64,000 nt of DNA, from the NCBI GenBank assembly GCA_021831785.1, contig JAKBMB010000024.1, forward strand, positions 1-64,000, read 5' to 3'. Position 1 is the first letter of the stretch. Every line of letters begins with the position of its first letter. This DNA comes from Deltaproteobacteria bacterium. GTDB taxonomy: Bacteria > Desulfobacterota > Binatia > Binatales > Binataceae. Positions 8,693 to 18,413 of this stretch are shown in pieces. The notes beneath the pieces are model-generated. The model did not search any database, was not told the DNA's origin, and saw only the letters and a program-made list of their open reading frames with translations. A program made the translations under genes and the position numbers.

Positions 8693-9345
8693 ACTCAAAA
8701 ATTCACAAACTCTCAGCATGACAAAAGAAAGAGGGTGCTCAGGATGACCAAGGGAGGCGCTAGGGATGACCAACGAGGCGCGGCGCGCCGGAATGACCAA
8801 GAGAGCGCGCAGAACGACGGCCGCGCACGCATCGTAGCGCCAGCTCTGCGGCGCAGTGACGCTCTCAATTACCATCTGATCAGCGACTTGCGCAGCGCCC
8901 ATCAGGCAGCGCTCGATGAGCTGTTCAGCCAGATGCTGGCGGTGGCGCTGTGGTCAGCGCTCGCCTACAACCTGACCCGAGCGCTCACCATGGGCTGGCT
9001 GTGGGCCCAGTGCGCCACCCACGGCGCCGGGTGCCCCCCAGCCGCGGGTCAAAACGCCGCCCCGCCGGACCCCCAAACCCACTCCTTGTCGCGCTCGGAG
9101 CGCGCAAAGCTAATTCACTCACAAGCTCCGAGCGCAGCGAAGCATGACCGAGAAAACCAAAGCGTTTACGCGATAGGCTCTACTTCAAACCCATGCGAGC
9201 CTTGCCCCCGTACTCCTCAGGGTGGGACCAGGGATCGTGATGTTTCCGCACGGGCGCAAAAGCTGCTCGGCTGGTTCAAAGGCCCTGGGCTGACGGCTAC
9301 CCTGCAGCACTTTCGCGATCATCTTACTTAAGCTTCCCGCGCCGC

Positions 9346-9762
9346 TCAGTCGGCCAGCTCGAGCTCGCCGAAAAAAAAGCTGATCTCGCGCGCGGCCGTC
9401 TCGGGCCCATCCGAGCCATGCACGACATTCTGCTCGATATTGGCGCCGAACTGTTTTCTGAGCGTGCCCGCCGCTGCCTTGGCCGGGTCGGTAGCGCCCA
9501 TCAACTCGCGCCAGCGTTCGATCGCGCGCTCGCCTTCAAGCAGCGCGACGATCACCGGTCCGGACGACATATACCGGCAAAGCGAGTCGAAGAAGGGGCG
9601 CGCCTTATGCACTTCGTAAAAGCGTTCGGCCTGGCCGCGCGTCAAGTGGAGCATTTTAAGCCCTCGCACGGTGAAGCTTTTGGCCTCGATCTGGCGCAGG
9701 ATCTCGCCGCTCAGCCCGCGCTTTACCGCGTCGGGCTTAATAATTGCCAAGGTTCGCTCCAA
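9346..9762 (-). CDS. ndk: Nucleoside diphosphate kinase
   Basis: Transfers the terminal phosphate between nucleoside di- and triphosphates through a phosphohistidine. The protein (138 residues with the chosen start) begins LERTLAIIKPDAV, as in the family. It contains NVVHGSD with the catalytic histidine and ends in FFFGELEL. I chose the TTG at 9762 because GGGAGGT lies six bases upstream and the family starts at that residue; a GTG at 9780 would add six residues. It ends the minus-strand TCA block, where it could use the NTP made by succinyl-CoA ligase. Confidence 0.95.
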   Translation of the reverse strand: MERTLAIIKPDAVKRGLSGEILRQIEAKSFTVRGLKMLHLTRGQAERFYEVHKARPFFDSLCRYMSSGPVIVALLEGERAIERWRELMGATDPAKAAAGTLRKQFGANIEQNVVHGSDGPETAAREISFFFGELELAD

Positions 9763-9931
9763 CAAGAAACCTCCCGTCACCTTACGTGAAATTTGGACGT
9801 TGGTCGGGCAACAAATTCTCGGGCCGCCCAGGTAGCTCGGAACCTGCTCAGGGGCCGGCCTGGAATCCGCCTTCTTACGTGGTGGTCGCTTAACCCTACA
9901 GCTCGGGGCCGCAGCCAGCGCAAGTTCTTTG

Positions 9932-10810
9932 CTACGCGCGCCCGGTCAGCACCGCTTTCATCGCCGAACCGATCTCGGCCGGACTTATGGCAACGGTGGC
10001 GCCCGCCGCTTTAAGCGCCGCGATCTTTTCTTGGGCCCCGCCGCGTCCGCCGGCGATGATCGCGCCGGCGTGGCCCATCCGCCGCCCCTTGGGCGCGGTT
10101 TGCCCGGCGATATAACATACCACCGGCTTTTGGAAGTGCCGCCTGATATACTCGGCGGCTTCCTCCTCGGCGCTGCCTCCGATCTCGCCGATCAGCACGA
10201 CGGCTTCCGTGGCGGGGTCTTCGTTGAACAGTCTTAGCACGTCGAGCGTGTTAAGCCCGATAATCGGATCACCCCCCACGCCGACGCAAGTGGACTGTCC
10301 GAGCCCCACGCCGGTTAGCTGGTTGACCGATTCGTAGGTCAGCGTACCGGATCGGGAGATGACGCCGACCGGTCCCGGCCGATAGATATGTCCGGGCATA
10401 ATCCCCATCTTGCACTCGCCGGGCGTGATGACGCCGGGGCAGTTGGGGCCGAGTAGCTTGACCGGCCGCCCGCGCATGAAGCGCTTGGCCTTCACCATGT
10501 CGAGCGTGGGGATGCCGTCGGTGATGCAGACGATAAGCTCGATGTCCGCCGCGGCGGCCTCCATGATAGCGTCGGCGGCAAAGGCCGGAGGCACGTAGAT
10601 AATCGTCGCGTTCGCGCCGGTATGCGTTTTCGCCCGCTCGACGGTGTCGAAGATCGGGATGCCCTCGAAGCTGGTTCCGCCCTTGCCCGGCACCACGCCC
10701 GCCACCATCTGCGTGCCGTACTGCTTGCAAGCCAGCGTATGAAAGCGCCCGGTGGCCCCGGTGATGCCCTGCGTGATCACCCGGGTGCGACTGTTGACCA
10801 AGATGCTCAT
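9932..10810 (-). CDS. sucD: Succinate-CoA ligase, alpha subunit
   Basis: A 292-residue subunit that binds CoA and carries the phosphohistidine in the interconversion of succinyl-CoA and succinate with NDP phosphorylation. The N-terminal Rossmann motif is [13 protein letters not shown], CoA contacts lie around GVVPGKGG, and the active-site histidine is in RMGHAGAII near the C-terminus. Its start is 10 bases downstream of the sucC stop, as expected for a co-translated alpha-beta pair. Length and motifs are standard. Confidence 0.97.
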   Translation of the reverse strand: MSILVNSRTRVITQGITGATGRFHTLACKQYGTQMVAGVVPGKGGTSFEGIPIFDTVERAKTHTGANATIIYVPPAFAADAIMEAAAADIELIVCITDGIPTLDMVKAKRFMRGRPVKLLGPNCPGVITPGECKMGIMPGHIYRPGPVGVISRSGTLTYESVNQLTGVGLGQSTCVGVGGDPIIGLNTLDVLRLFNEDPATEAVVLIGEIGGSAEEEAAEYIRRHFQKPVVCYIAGQTAPKGRRMGHAGAIIAGGRGGAQEKIAALKAAGATVAISPAEIGSAMKAVLTGRA

Positions 10811-10820
10811 TGCCGGCGCC

Positions 10821-11984
10821 CTATATGCCGATCAGCGCCACGATGCGCCGAGCGGCGTCCGCCATGTCGCTCGCCGCGGTCACCTTGAGGCCCGAGGAGT
10901 TGAGTATCTGCCGGCCCTGCTCCACGTTGGTGCCCTCCATGCGCACGACCAGCGGCACGTCAAGCTTCACCTGTCGGGCCGCTTCAACCACACCCTCGGC
11001 CAGCACATCGCAGCGCATGATACCGCCGAAGATGTTGATCAAAACTCCTTTGACGCGCGGGTCCGCGAGTAAAATCCTGAACGCGGCCGCTACCTTTTCA
11101 GCGTCCGCGCCACCGCCGATATCGAGAAAGTTGGCCGGCTCGGCGCCGTGGAACTTGATAATATCCATGGTCGCCATCGCCAAGCCGGCGCCGTTCACCA
11201 TGCAGCCGATATTGCCGTCCAACCGGACGTAGCTCAGGCTGTACTTGGCCGCTTCGGATTCGCTCGGCTCCTCCTCACCAGCGTCGCGCAGCTCGCGAAT
11301 CTCCGGATGACGGAAGAGGGCGTTGTCGTCAAAGCTCATCTTCGCGTCCAGGCACAACACCCGTCCGTCGGCGGCGACCACCAGCGGATTTATCTCGATC
11401 AGCGAGGCATCGGTCTCCATGAACGCTCGGTAGAGCGAGGCCAGCAGCGTCCCGAACGCGGCGCCCTGCTGGTCCTTAAGGTCAAGCGCCGAGGCCAGCC
11501 GGCGGCTTTGAAAGCCCGCGACACCGATAGCGATATCGATCGGCTCGCTGAGGATTTTCTCCGGCGTTTTCGCCGCGACCTCCTCGATCTCCATCCCGCC
11601 CTCGGTGCTGGCGATTATCGCCAGACCCTCGCATCTGCGGTCCACCAGCATCGCCAGGTAAAGCTCGCGCGCGACCTCGCTCGCCGCCTCCACATAGACG
11701 CGTCTTACGACGCGGCCCTCGGGTCCGGTCTGATGGGTCCGCAGCGGCTTGCCTAAAAGTTTAGCGGCGAAATCGCGCGCCTGCTGCCCGCTGCTGACCA
11801 GCTTCACCCCGCCCGCCTTGCCGCGTCCGCCGGCGTGAATCTGCGCCTTGACGACGGCCGTGGGCCCGCCCAGCATATCGAAGGCCGCCGCGGCCGCCTC
11901 AGGCGAGGCAGCGACGTGCCCCTTTGGGACCGGCGCGCCGTACTTGGCCAAAATCGCTTTAGCCTGGAATTCGTGAACGTTCAT
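10821..11984 (-). CDS. sucC: Succinate-CoA ligase, beta subunit
   Basis: A 387-residue ATP-grasp subunit. The N-terminus [20 protein letters not shown] is the family hallmark, followed by [17 protein letters not shown] for nucleotide binding and by EINPLVV in the metal site. The C-terminal half has [13 protein letters not shown] and [11 protein letters not shown]. It forms the alpha-beta enzyme with the adjacent sucD product and performs the TCA cycle's substrate-level phosphorylation. Nothing unusual is seen. Confidence 0.97.
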   Translation of the reverse strand: MNVHEFQAKAILAKYGAPVPKGHVAASPEAAAAAFDMLGGPTAVVKAQIHAGGRGKAGGVKLVSSGQQARDFAAKLLGKPLRTHQTGPEGRVVRRVYVEAASEVARELYLAMLVDRRCEGLAIIASTEGGMEIEEVAAKTPEKILSEPIDIAIGVAGFQSRRLASALDLKDQQGAAFGTLLASLYRAFMETDASLIEINPLVVAADGRVLCLDAKMSFDDNALFRHPEIRELRDAGEEEPSESEAAKYSLSYVRLDGNIGCMVNGAGLAMATMDIIKFHGAEPANFLDIGGGADAEKVAAAFRILLADPRVKGVLINIFGGIMRCDVLAEGVVEAARQVKLDVPLVVRMEGTNVEQGRQILNSSGLKVTAASDMADAARRIVALIGI

Positions 11985-12226
11985 GTTTTGCTGACCGCGG
12001 AGGAGCGTCTAAAGCCCCACGCCCCCAATACCCGCACTATTTCTCAAGTTACGCTGCCCTTCTGTCGGCCACGCGGCGCGGACGACCAGGTTACCCGCCC
12101 GGCTCCCTCGCGCAAGCACGTGAACCGCCCGGCCGCTTGGCACGGGTTCAGCGGCAATAAATCAAGTTTCGCGTCGCGGCCCGGTGCAAGTGAGCTGCCT
12201 CAACTCCGCGACGCCCTCGGGTCAGG
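11985..12226. other. Gap between sucC and mdh
   Basis: About 240 bases upstream of sucC (minus strand). It presumably holds the sucCD promoter or leader, but I see no convincing sigma-70 boxes, riboswitch-like structure or small gene. Confidence 0.4.
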
Positions 12227-13159
12227 CTAAATAAGCTTGTCCATCGCGGCAACCAGCTCGCGCACGTGACTGACCGACAGAGCAAAGGCGGCCTTTTCCG
12301 CCTCGGTGAGCTCGATCTCGATCACCTTCTCCACTCCACCGGCGCCGATTAAGGCCGGCACACCAGCGTAACAGTCGCGCACGCCGTACTCACCCTCCAG
12401 ATAGGCCGCGCACGGCAAAATTTCCTTGCGGTCGAGCAGATAGGCCTCCACCATGCGCCAAATCGCGGCCGCCGGCGCATAGTAAGCCGAGGTCTTCATC
12501 AAATTAACGATCTCGCCGCCGCCTTGGCGCGTACGCTGCTCAAGCTGCGCCAGACGCTCAGGCGTGATGAGGCGCTCGACAGGCACGCCGGCCACCGTGG
12601 TATGGCTGCGCACGGGCACCATGTCGTCGCCGTGACCGCCGAGCACGGTTGCGCACACGCTATCAACTGAGACGCCCAGCTCGGCCGCAAGAAAGGTCCG
12701 GTAGCGGGCCGAGTCTAGCACGCCCGCCTGGCCGACCACTCGGTTCTTGGCAAAGCCCATCTCCCGCTTTATCTGAGTGACCATAGCGTCGAGCGGATTG
12801 GTCACCGTGATCACGAAGGCGTCGGGGCATAGCTGCTTTATCGCGCGCCCGACGTTGCTCATCACGCCGGCGTTGACTTTGAGCAGGTCGTCCCGGCTCA
12901 TGCCCGGCTTGCGCGGCATACCGGCGGTTATCACACAGCAATCGGCGCCTTCGACACCGCGAATATCGGTCGACCCGCTGACGCGAATGTCAACCCCCAT
13001 AACCGGGGCCGACTCGAGCATGTCAAGCGCCTTGCCCTGCGGCAGCCCGTCGATCACGTCGTAAAGAAAGATATCTCCGAGCTCGCGCAGAAAGCACAGA
13101 TGAGCGCACGTTGCCCCCACGTTGCCGGCGCCAATAAACGCGATTTTCTTTCTTGCCAT
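12227..13159 (-). CDS. mdh: Malate dehydrogenase (LDH-like family)
   Basis: A 310-residue NAD-dependent oxidoreductase of malate/oxaloacetate. The dinucleotide motif is FIGAGNVGATCA. The substrate loop GMPRKPGMSRDD carries the arginine that marks malate rather than lactate specificity. VTNPLDAM and the catalytic histidine in GGHGDDMVP are present. It lies with icd upstream and sucCD downstream on the same strand. Confidence 0.96.
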   Translation of the reverse strand: MARKKIAFIGAGNVGATCAHLCFLRELGDIFLYDVIDGLPQGKALDMLESAPVMGVDIRVSGSTDIRGVEGADCCVITAGMPRKPGMSRDDLLKVNAGVMSNVGRAIKQLCPDAFVITVTNPLDAMVTQIKREMGFAKNRVVGQAGVLDSARYRTFLAAELGVSVDSVCATVLGGHGDDMVPVRSHTTVAGVPVERLITPERLAQLEQRTRQGGGEIVNLMKTSAYYAPAAAIWRMVEAYLLDRKEILPCAAYLEGEYGVRDCYAGVPALIGAGGVEKVIEIELTEAEKAAFALSVSHVRELVAAMDKLI

Positions 13160-13305
13160 GAGTCAAGCCTCGAGCTTAAATGCTCGCCCTCCGTAGGTAA
13201 ATCTTATAATGCGGCCGGATCAGCCGGCAATCAGCAGCGAACCGCGCCAGCGCCGGCCGGCCGGAGCGCGAACGCGGCCGCACGCCGCCGCGACAAGCTA
13301 TGCGG

Positions 13306-14562
13306 TTACATGTTGGCGGCGATCGCGCTGCCGAACTCCGAGCACTTAAGCAGTTTGGCGTCGCTCATCAGGCGCTCGAAATCATAGGTAACGGTCTTGT
13401 TGGCAACCGTCCGCTCGAGTCCCCGCACGATCAGGTCCGCTGCTTCCTGCCATCCCAGATGCTCGAGCATCAAAACGCCCGATAAGATGACCGAGCCCGG
13501 GTTGACCACGTCCCGGTTGGCGTACTTCGGCGCCGTGCCGTGGGTCGCCTCGAACACCCCATGTCCGGTAGCGTAGTTGATGTTGGCGCCGGGCGCGATG
13601 CCGATACCGCCGACTTGAGCGGCCACGGCGTCGGAAAGGTAATCGCCGTTTAGATTGCACGTCGCGATAACGTCGAAGTCCCTCGGCCGTGTCAGCACCT
13701 GCTGCAGCGTGATGTCGGCGATAGCGTCTTTGACCAGGATCTGCCCCGCCGGAGGCTGTCCGCCGCAATCCGTCCATGCGACCGCGCGCCCCTTGTACTC
13801 GCGCCGCACCAAGTCGTAGCCCCAGTCGCGAAAGGCGCCCTCGGTAAACTTCATGATATTACCTTTATGAACCAAGGTTACGCTCTTGCGCCCGCGCCGG
13901 ATCGCATAGTCCAGCGCCGCGCGGATCAAGCGTTCCGAACCCTCCTTCGACACCGGCTTTATCCCGATCGCCGAGGTCTCGGGGAAGCGAATCCTTCCGC
14001 GCATCCCCATTTCGTGCTCCAGAAAGTCGATCATCCGGCGCGCTTCGGGCGATCCTGCCGGCCATTCGATGCCGACGTAGATGTCTTCGGTGTTTTCGCG
14101 AAAAATCACCATATCCACGAGTTCCGGCTTCTTGACCGGACTCGGCACTCCGGGAAAATGGCGCACCGGCCGCAGACATACGTACAAGTCGAGAATCTGG
14201 CGCAGCGCCACGTTGAGCGAACGGATACCGCCGCCGATCGGCGTAGTCAACGGCCCTTTAATCCCGACGAAATATTCACGGAAAGCCTCGACCGTTTCCT
14301 CGGGCAGCCAGGAACCGAACGCCGCGTGCGCCTTCTCGCCCGCAAAGACCTCCATCCAGGCAATTTTGCGCCTGGCCCCGTAAGCTTTCCCAACCGCGGA
14401 ATCGAATACGCGGCGGGCCGCCCGCCAGATATCGGGACCGGTCCCGTCGCCTTCGATAAACGGAATGATGACCCGATCCGGCACCGCCAAGGTGCCGTCG
14501 GATTTGAGCGTTATTTTCTCGCCGTCAGACGGGACTTTGATCTGCTTGAATGGCATGGACAA
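13306..14562 (-). CDS. icd: Isocitrate dehydrogenase (NADP type)
   Basis: A 418-residue decarboxylating dehydrogenase converting isocitrate to 2-oxoglutarate. Diagnostic pieces are [13 protein letters not shown] near the N-terminus, [20 protein letters not shown] around the phosphorylatable serine and substrate arginines, [11 protein letters not shown], and [10 protein letters not shown] for the metal site. The cofactor region ([18 protein letters not shown]) resembles bacterial NADP enzymes. It is the first gene of the minus-strand TCA group. Confidence 0.96.
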   Translation of the reverse strand: MSMPFKQIKVPSDGEKITLKSDGTLAVPDRVIIPFIEGDGTGPDIWRAARRVFDSAVGKAYGARRKIAWMEVFAGEKAHAAFGSWLPEETVEAFREYFVGIKGPLTTPIGGGIRSLNVALRQILDLYVCLRPVRHFPGVPSPVKKPELVDMVIFRENTEDIYVGIEWPAGSPEARRMIDFLEHEMGMRGRIRFPETSAIGIKPVSKEGSERLIRAALDYAIRRGRKSVTLVHKGNIMKFTEGAFRDWGYDLVRREYKGRAVAWTDCGGQPPAGQILVKDAIADITLQQVLTRPRDFDVIATCNLNGDYLSDAVAAQVGGIGIAPGANINYATGHGVFEATHGTAPKYANRDVVNPGSVILSGVLMLEHLGWQEAADLIVRGLERTVANKTVTYDFERLMSDAKLLKCSEFGSAIAANM

Positions 14563-14837
14563 CCTCGCTTTATTCCATGAAATCGCCTTATCAAGAGTTT
14601 GACAGACTTTTCCTAAGTTTATAACTATCCTGAACGCGAAATCGCCCGCAGCAAGACCGGTCGAGGCTTTATCAGCGCTTCGGCGGTTGCTCTACGAGAC
14701 TTGCAACAGCCTGCGATCCGAGCAGCCGCGCTGCGAAACGTCCGCGGGAAATCGCCCGGCTGCGCATCGGCTTACGCAAAGCTGCACTGGTGCTTATTGC
14801 GCTGTCGTCTCTTAGCCCTGAAGCGAAAATAACTTTT

Positions 14838-14956
14838 AGTGGGACGGGCCGCCGTGCCCGCCCTGTGGCCGCGGTGCCAGCCCGGCCGGTGGGTGGTCAT
14901 TGGCCGCGCGGGCGTGGCGCCCGCGCATTATGGCGGGCACGGCGGCCCGCCCTACT
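14838..14956 (+). repeat. ~120-bp dispersed element with 23-24-bp inverted ends, copy B
   Basis: Near-identical to the reverse complement of 8576-8692 along its full length; only a few substitutions are visible. The right end reads GGCGGGCACGGCGGCCCGCC, the inverse of the left end apart from one mismatch. It is noncoding. Confidence 0.75.
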
Positions 14957-15004
14957 ACTGCTTCGGCCCATGCCTAACGCCTTTAGCGCTGCACCCCCTC
15001 ACCC

Positions 15005-15037
15005 GGAGCGCGAATTACGCTTCGTAATTCGCGCTCC
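15005..15037. repeat. Perfect hairpin, 15-bp arms and 3-base loop
   Basis: GGAGCGCGAATTACG is followed by CTT and then its exact reverse complement. No T-run follows, so it is not a typical intrinsic terminator. It lies inside the repeat cluster and is probably a REP-type unit. Confidence 0.7.
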
Positions 15038-15386
15038 GAGCTCTCCTGGCTTGCGCGCGCGGACTTGCGCCGCGAGCGCGGGAGAGGTGATAGGATGGGT
15101 GCCCTTTGTGCTCCCTCGCCCGCATCGTTTTGCGGGAGAGGGTTGGGGTGAGGGTGCAGCCTACGGCGACCTGCGGCAGCTTGCCAAAAATTCACCGGCT
15201 CTGAGCGCAGCGTCGCGCGAGTCGAAGGATCGCGAAAAAACTAGGGGTCTTTCGACTCCCGCCGCGCCGGCCTTCGCTCAAGATGACACAAGATTGGGCG
15301 AAACCCCAAAAACTCACAAACTCTGAGCGCAGCGAAGAATCCCGGTCCCTGTGGGTCGTTCGTCAAGTTATTCGCGGGACAGCGTA

Positions 15387-15734
15387 CTAGAAGCAGTAGT
15401 TATGGCCGCCGCCCAGGTCGCTGCAAAGATTCGGATTTGACGAGCCGTTCACGCCGGTCCATTGCGACCCGATGGAGAGCTGCTGGATTTGGACCTGCGA
15501 GAACGGCATCGGAGGCGTGGGCTTAACCGTCGTCTCTTTTAGATAGCTCTCGGCTTGCTGGCGCTGGGCGGGTGTGGCGCTTTCGCTTTGCAGGGTTCGG
15601 TTAGCCCACGACTTGCACGCCGGAGAAGCGCCGTCGATCGCACCCGGGCAAGCCATCGCCATGCGACTGGCCGGACTGCATCCGGCGAGCATCAGGACCG
15701 CCACCAAGATACTACTGGCAAACTTTGGGTTCAC
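15387..15734 (-). CDS. Small secreted lipoprotein, unknown function
   Basis: A 115-residue protein with a lipoprotein signal peptide: a short charged start, a hydrophobic core and the lipobox LMLAGC with cysteine at about residue 19. The mature part is polar with several further cysteines (for example ACPG, ACKSW, NLCSDLGGGHNYCF), which could form disulfides in the periplasm. I recognise no family. It stands alone between repeats and a divergently oriented NUDIX gene. Confidence 0.65.
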   Translation of the reverse strand: MNPKFASSILVAVLMLAGCSPASRMAMACPGAIDGASPACKSWANRTLQSESATPAQRQQAESYLKETTVKPTPPMPFSQVQIQQLSIGSQWTGVNGSSNPNLCSDLGGGHNYCF

Positions 15735-16002
15735 CTGCCGCTATCTCTCTCGACAACTTCCTCTAATATTAAATATAGTCGGTTACCTCAATGGTGTCAG
15801 TATCTGCGTGGGCAAGGCCGGACCGGGCCAGCCCGCCGCGCCGCGACAGGTCGCCCGTGCGGCCCAAGCGCGTTTAGCCTACCGACGCTGCTCTAACAAA
15901 GGCGTAACTGTGCTCCCTGATGCCCTGTGCCCAGCGCAACGAGCTGGCCGCAGTTCCGGCCCGCGGTGAGCGCCGGCTCGCGACGCGGTGTATAGTCAGG
16001 TC

Positions 16003-16446
16003 ATGGCGATGCCGAAGTGTCCATCGCTGGCGGCTGACGTGGTAATCGAAGTCGACCGCCGGATCGTACTCATCGAGCGCAAAAATTTCCCTTTCGGATG
16101 GGCACTGCCGGGCGGGTTCGTCGAAGCCGGCGAAACGGTCGAAGAGGCCGCGGTGCGCGAAGCCTTCGAGGAGACCTCGCTCGCGGTCGAGCTTACCGCT
16201 TTGCTCGGCGTCTATTCTCGGCCTGACCGCGACCCTCGCGGCCACACGGTGACTGTGGTTTACGTCGGCCGCTCGCAAGGGACCCCCAAGGCCCGCGACG
16301 ACGCCAGCAACGTGGCTCTGTTCTCCGCCGAGGATTTGCCTCACCCGCTGGCCTTCGACCATGCGCAGGTGTTGGCCGACTATCGCGAATTCCTACTAAC
16401 CGGCCGGGCTCCCGCGCCAGCGCGCCGGCTCAAGGCGCACGCATAG
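16003..16446 (+). CDS. NUDIX hydrolase
   Basis: A 147-residue pyrophosphohydrolase, probably acting on a nucleoside diphosphate derivative. The NUDIX box is [20 protein letters not shown] followed by ETSL; the last conserved glycine of GX5EX7REUXEEXGU is threonine here. FGWALPGG precedes it, and a proline-containing loop follows. The ATG at 16003 was chosen over one at 15988. Substrate cannot be assigned; ADP-ribose-type substrates are possible. Confidence 0.9.
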   Translation: MAMPKCPSLAADVVIEVDRRIVLIERKNFPFGWALPGGFVEAGETVEEAAVREAFEETSLAVELTALLGVYSRPDRDPRGHTVTVVYVGRSQGTPKARDDASNVALFSAEDLPHPLAFDHAQVLADYREFLLTGRAPAPARRLKAHA

Positions 16447-16609
16447 CAACTCCGTTCGAGGGTCTGGTGGGAGAATCGGCCGGATACTCTCGCCTGACGC
16501 GCGCCGCCCTGCTGAGCAGGGAGGAACCTCCACTGCGGCTTTGAGCGTCGGCCTAACCAACACTAAGGCTCAAGCGGCCGCCGATGCCCCGCCCGCCTGC
16601 CCGGAATTG

Positions 16610-17815
16610 TCACTTCGCGCCGAGAGCGCGCAGCGCGGTCTCGATGCGCTCGAAGGCGGTTTTGAGGTTCGCGATCGAGTTGGCGTACGAGATTCTGACG
16701 TGCTCCGGAAAGCCGAAGTCCGTACCGCCGACCAACGCCACGCGCGCCTCGGCCAGCAACATGTCTGCCAACTCGTCGCCGCTTCGCACGACACCGCCTT
16801 TCCACTTAAGCCCGAAAAGCGCGCTCACCTTGGGGAACACGTAAAAGCTCCCCGCCGGCACGTGCGGCAATTCAAGCCCCGGCAAGCTGCGCACGCGTGC
16901 GACGACAAAGCTGCGTCGGGAACGGAACTCCTCCATCATCGTACGAAGCTCGTCCTTAGGCCCGGTCAGCGCCTCGACCGCGGCGGCCTGAGTGATCGAG
17001 TTCGGGTTGCCGCTGTTCTGTCCCTGCAAGCGCCCCACCGCGCCCATCACCTCGCGCGGGCCGGCGGCGAAGCCGAGCCTCCATCCGGTCATCGCATAGG
17101 TCTTGGATAAGGAGTTGACGATAATTCCCCGCTCCTTAAGGCGCGGCTCGATCGTGAAAGGATGCGGCGCAACGCTGTCGTAAACCATGTGCTCGTAAAC
17201 GTCGTCGGAGAGCAGCCACAACCCGGCCTCGAGTATCACCTCGGCCAGCGCGCGCAATTGCGGCGCCTGATAGACCGCGCCGGTCGGGTTGCCGGGCGAG
17301 TTAATAATGATGCCGCGGGTATTGGGGCCGAGGGCGCCGCGCAATCGCTCGGCGCTCAAGATGAATCCGTCCGCCTCGCGCGTCGGGACCAGCTTGGGCG
17401 TCGCTCCGGACAGCGCGACCATCGCCGCATAGCTCACCCACGCCGGCGTGGGGATGATCACTTCGTCGCCCTCGTCGAAGAGCGCGGCGATAACATTGGC
17501 CGCCGCCTGCTTGCCTCCGGCCGAAGCGACGATCTCCGCCAGGTCGTAGTCAAGCTCGTTCTCGGACTTAAGCTTAAGCCGGATCGCCTCCCGGAGCTCG
17601 CGCGTGCCGCTGGTCGGCGTATATTTGGTTAGCCCGGCGTCGAGCGCGCGGCGCGCAGCGTCCTTGATGCGTTCCGGCGTGTCGAAGTCGGGCTCGCCGG
17701 CGGCCAGGGAGATGACCTCGATGCCTTGTTGGCGCAGCTCGATCGCGCGCGCCTCGGCCGCCATTGTCGCCGACGGCCTGATTGCCGCCACTCGCCGATT
17801 AAGTCTGACCGCCAT
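16610..17815 (-). CDS. aspC: Class I aminotransferase, aspartate aminotransferase type
   Basis: A 401-residue PLP enzyme. The N-terminus has ISLAAGEPDFDTPE, the substrate/PLP region NSPGNPTGAVY, and the Schiff-base lysine lies in NSLSKTYAMTGWRLG. The arginine that binds the substrate carboxylate is in VRISYANS near the C-terminus. These are features of the AAT subgroup Ib found in many bacteria. Prephenate or other amino donors cannot be excluded. coaD and rsmD are upstream on the same strand. Confidence 0.92.
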   Translation of the reverse strand: MAVRLNRRVAAIRPSATMAAEARAIELRQQGIEVISLAAGEPDFDTPERIKDAARRALDAGLTKYTPTSGTRELREAIRLKLKSENELDYDLAEIVASAGGKQAAANVIAALFDEGDEVIIPTPAWVSYAAMVALSGATPKLVPTREADGFILSAERLRGALGPNTRGIIINSPGNPTGAVYQAPQLRALAEVILEAGLWLLSDDVYEHMVYDSVAPHPFTIEPRLKERGIIVNSLSKTYAMTGWRLGFAAGPREVMGAVGRLQGQNSGNPNSITQAAAVEALTGPKDELRTMMEEFRSRRSFVVARVRSLPGLELPHVPAGSFYVFPKVSALFGLKWKGGVVRSGDELADMLLAEARVALVGGTDFGFPEHVRISYANSIANLKTAFERIETALRALGAK

Positions 17816-17900
17816 ATGATTTGCTGTTCTGACGAGGCTGAACGGCTCGGATTGCAGCGCCGGCCGTTCCGGGACGCGCCGGCGGGCGCCGGCCCGCGGT

Positions 17901-18413
17901 CTACTCGAGCTCCAGCTTGCGCCGCAGCCGCTCCATCACCGGCGCCGGCACTAGGTCGGGCAGCCGCTCGCCGTAGCCGGCGACTTCCTTGATTAAGCGA
18001 GAGGCAGAAAAAAAGAGCGACGGGCTGGCGAAAAGGAACACGGTTTCGATCGACGGCCGGATATACTTGTTCATCTGCGTCATCTGAAATTCGTACTCGA
18101 AGTCGGTGACGGCGCGCAGGCTGCGAATGAGCACGCGTGCCCCGACGCGTTCGGCGTAGCTCACCGAAAGGCCGGTAAACTTGTCCACGCGCGCGTGGTC
18201 ACCCATCTCGGCGACCGACTCACGCGCCATCTCGACCCGCTCGTCAATCGTGAACAGAGCGGGATCCTTATGGGGGTTGTAGGCAACGGCAACGATCACC
18301 TCGCTAAAGATGTGCACGGCCCGTCGAATAATGTCGAGATGGCCGAAATGAATCGGGTCGAAGGTACCCGGATAGACCGCTACGGCTTTACCGGCCGGCG
18401 CGCTGCGCTGCAT
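17901..18413 (-). CDS. coaD: Phosphopantetheine adenylyltransferase
   Basis: A 170-residue enzyme adding AMP to 4'-phosphopantetheine in CoA synthesis. YPGTFDPIHFGHLDII contains the nucleotidyltransferase HxGH motif, and AVTDFEYEFQMTQMNK is diagnostic of CoaD. Two small departures are visible: the usual RGLR reads RSLR, and the SSS segment before LIKEVA reads FSAS. The start overlaps the end of rsmD by 26 bases, a pairing seen in many genomes. Confidence 0.93.
   Translation of the reverse strand: MQRSAPAGKAVAVYPGTFDPIHFGHLDIIRRAVHIFSEVIVAVAYNPHKDPALFTIDERVEMARESVAEMGDHARVDKFTGLSVSYAERVGARVLIRSLRAVTDFEYEFQMTQMNKYIRPSIETVFLFASPSLFFSASRLIKEVAGYGERLPDLVPAPVMERLRRKLELE

Larger units (their letters stand above)
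7488..9345. other. Gene-poor mosaic of mobile-element and gene fragments plus repeats
   Basis: About 1.9 kb with no intact gene. The left part holds pieces of an IS3 orfA, an RbsC-like permease, an IS3 orfB and a tyrosine recombinase, listed separately. The right part holds the 8576-8692 inverted-end repeat, bordered on both sides by related short sequence around TTTGTGAATTTTTGGCAAGC. Long open frames here (for example 8630-9331 +) lack recognisable protein features and are treated as GC-driven. Confidence 0.6.
14563..15386. other. Repeat-rich gap between icd and a lipoprotein gene
   Basis: About 820 bases. It contains the 14838-14956 inverted-end element (copy B), a perfect hairpin at 15005-15037, a CTCCCTCGCCCGC...GGGAGAGGGTTGGGG-type palindromic repeat near 15110-15155, and two copies of short CAAACTCTGAGCGCAGCGAA-like sequence also found near 8.5 kb. 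A weak plus-strand promoter-like pair (TTGACA near 14600 and TATAAC about 15 bases on) has no gene in front of it. Confidence 0.6.

Noticed and set aside
8630-9331. A 233-codon plus-strand open frame in the repeat region, with a short stretch (LALWSALAYNLTRAL-like) reminiscent of a transposase helix
   Set aside because: It crosses a dispersed repeat, has proline/arginine-heavy composition and no ribosome site; the resemblance is too short to support a call.
15110-15155. Strong hairpin considered as an intrinsic terminator
   Set aside because: It lies far from a gene end, lacks a T-run and belongs to a GGGAGAGGG-type dispersed repeat also seen near 28.0 and 52.5 kb.
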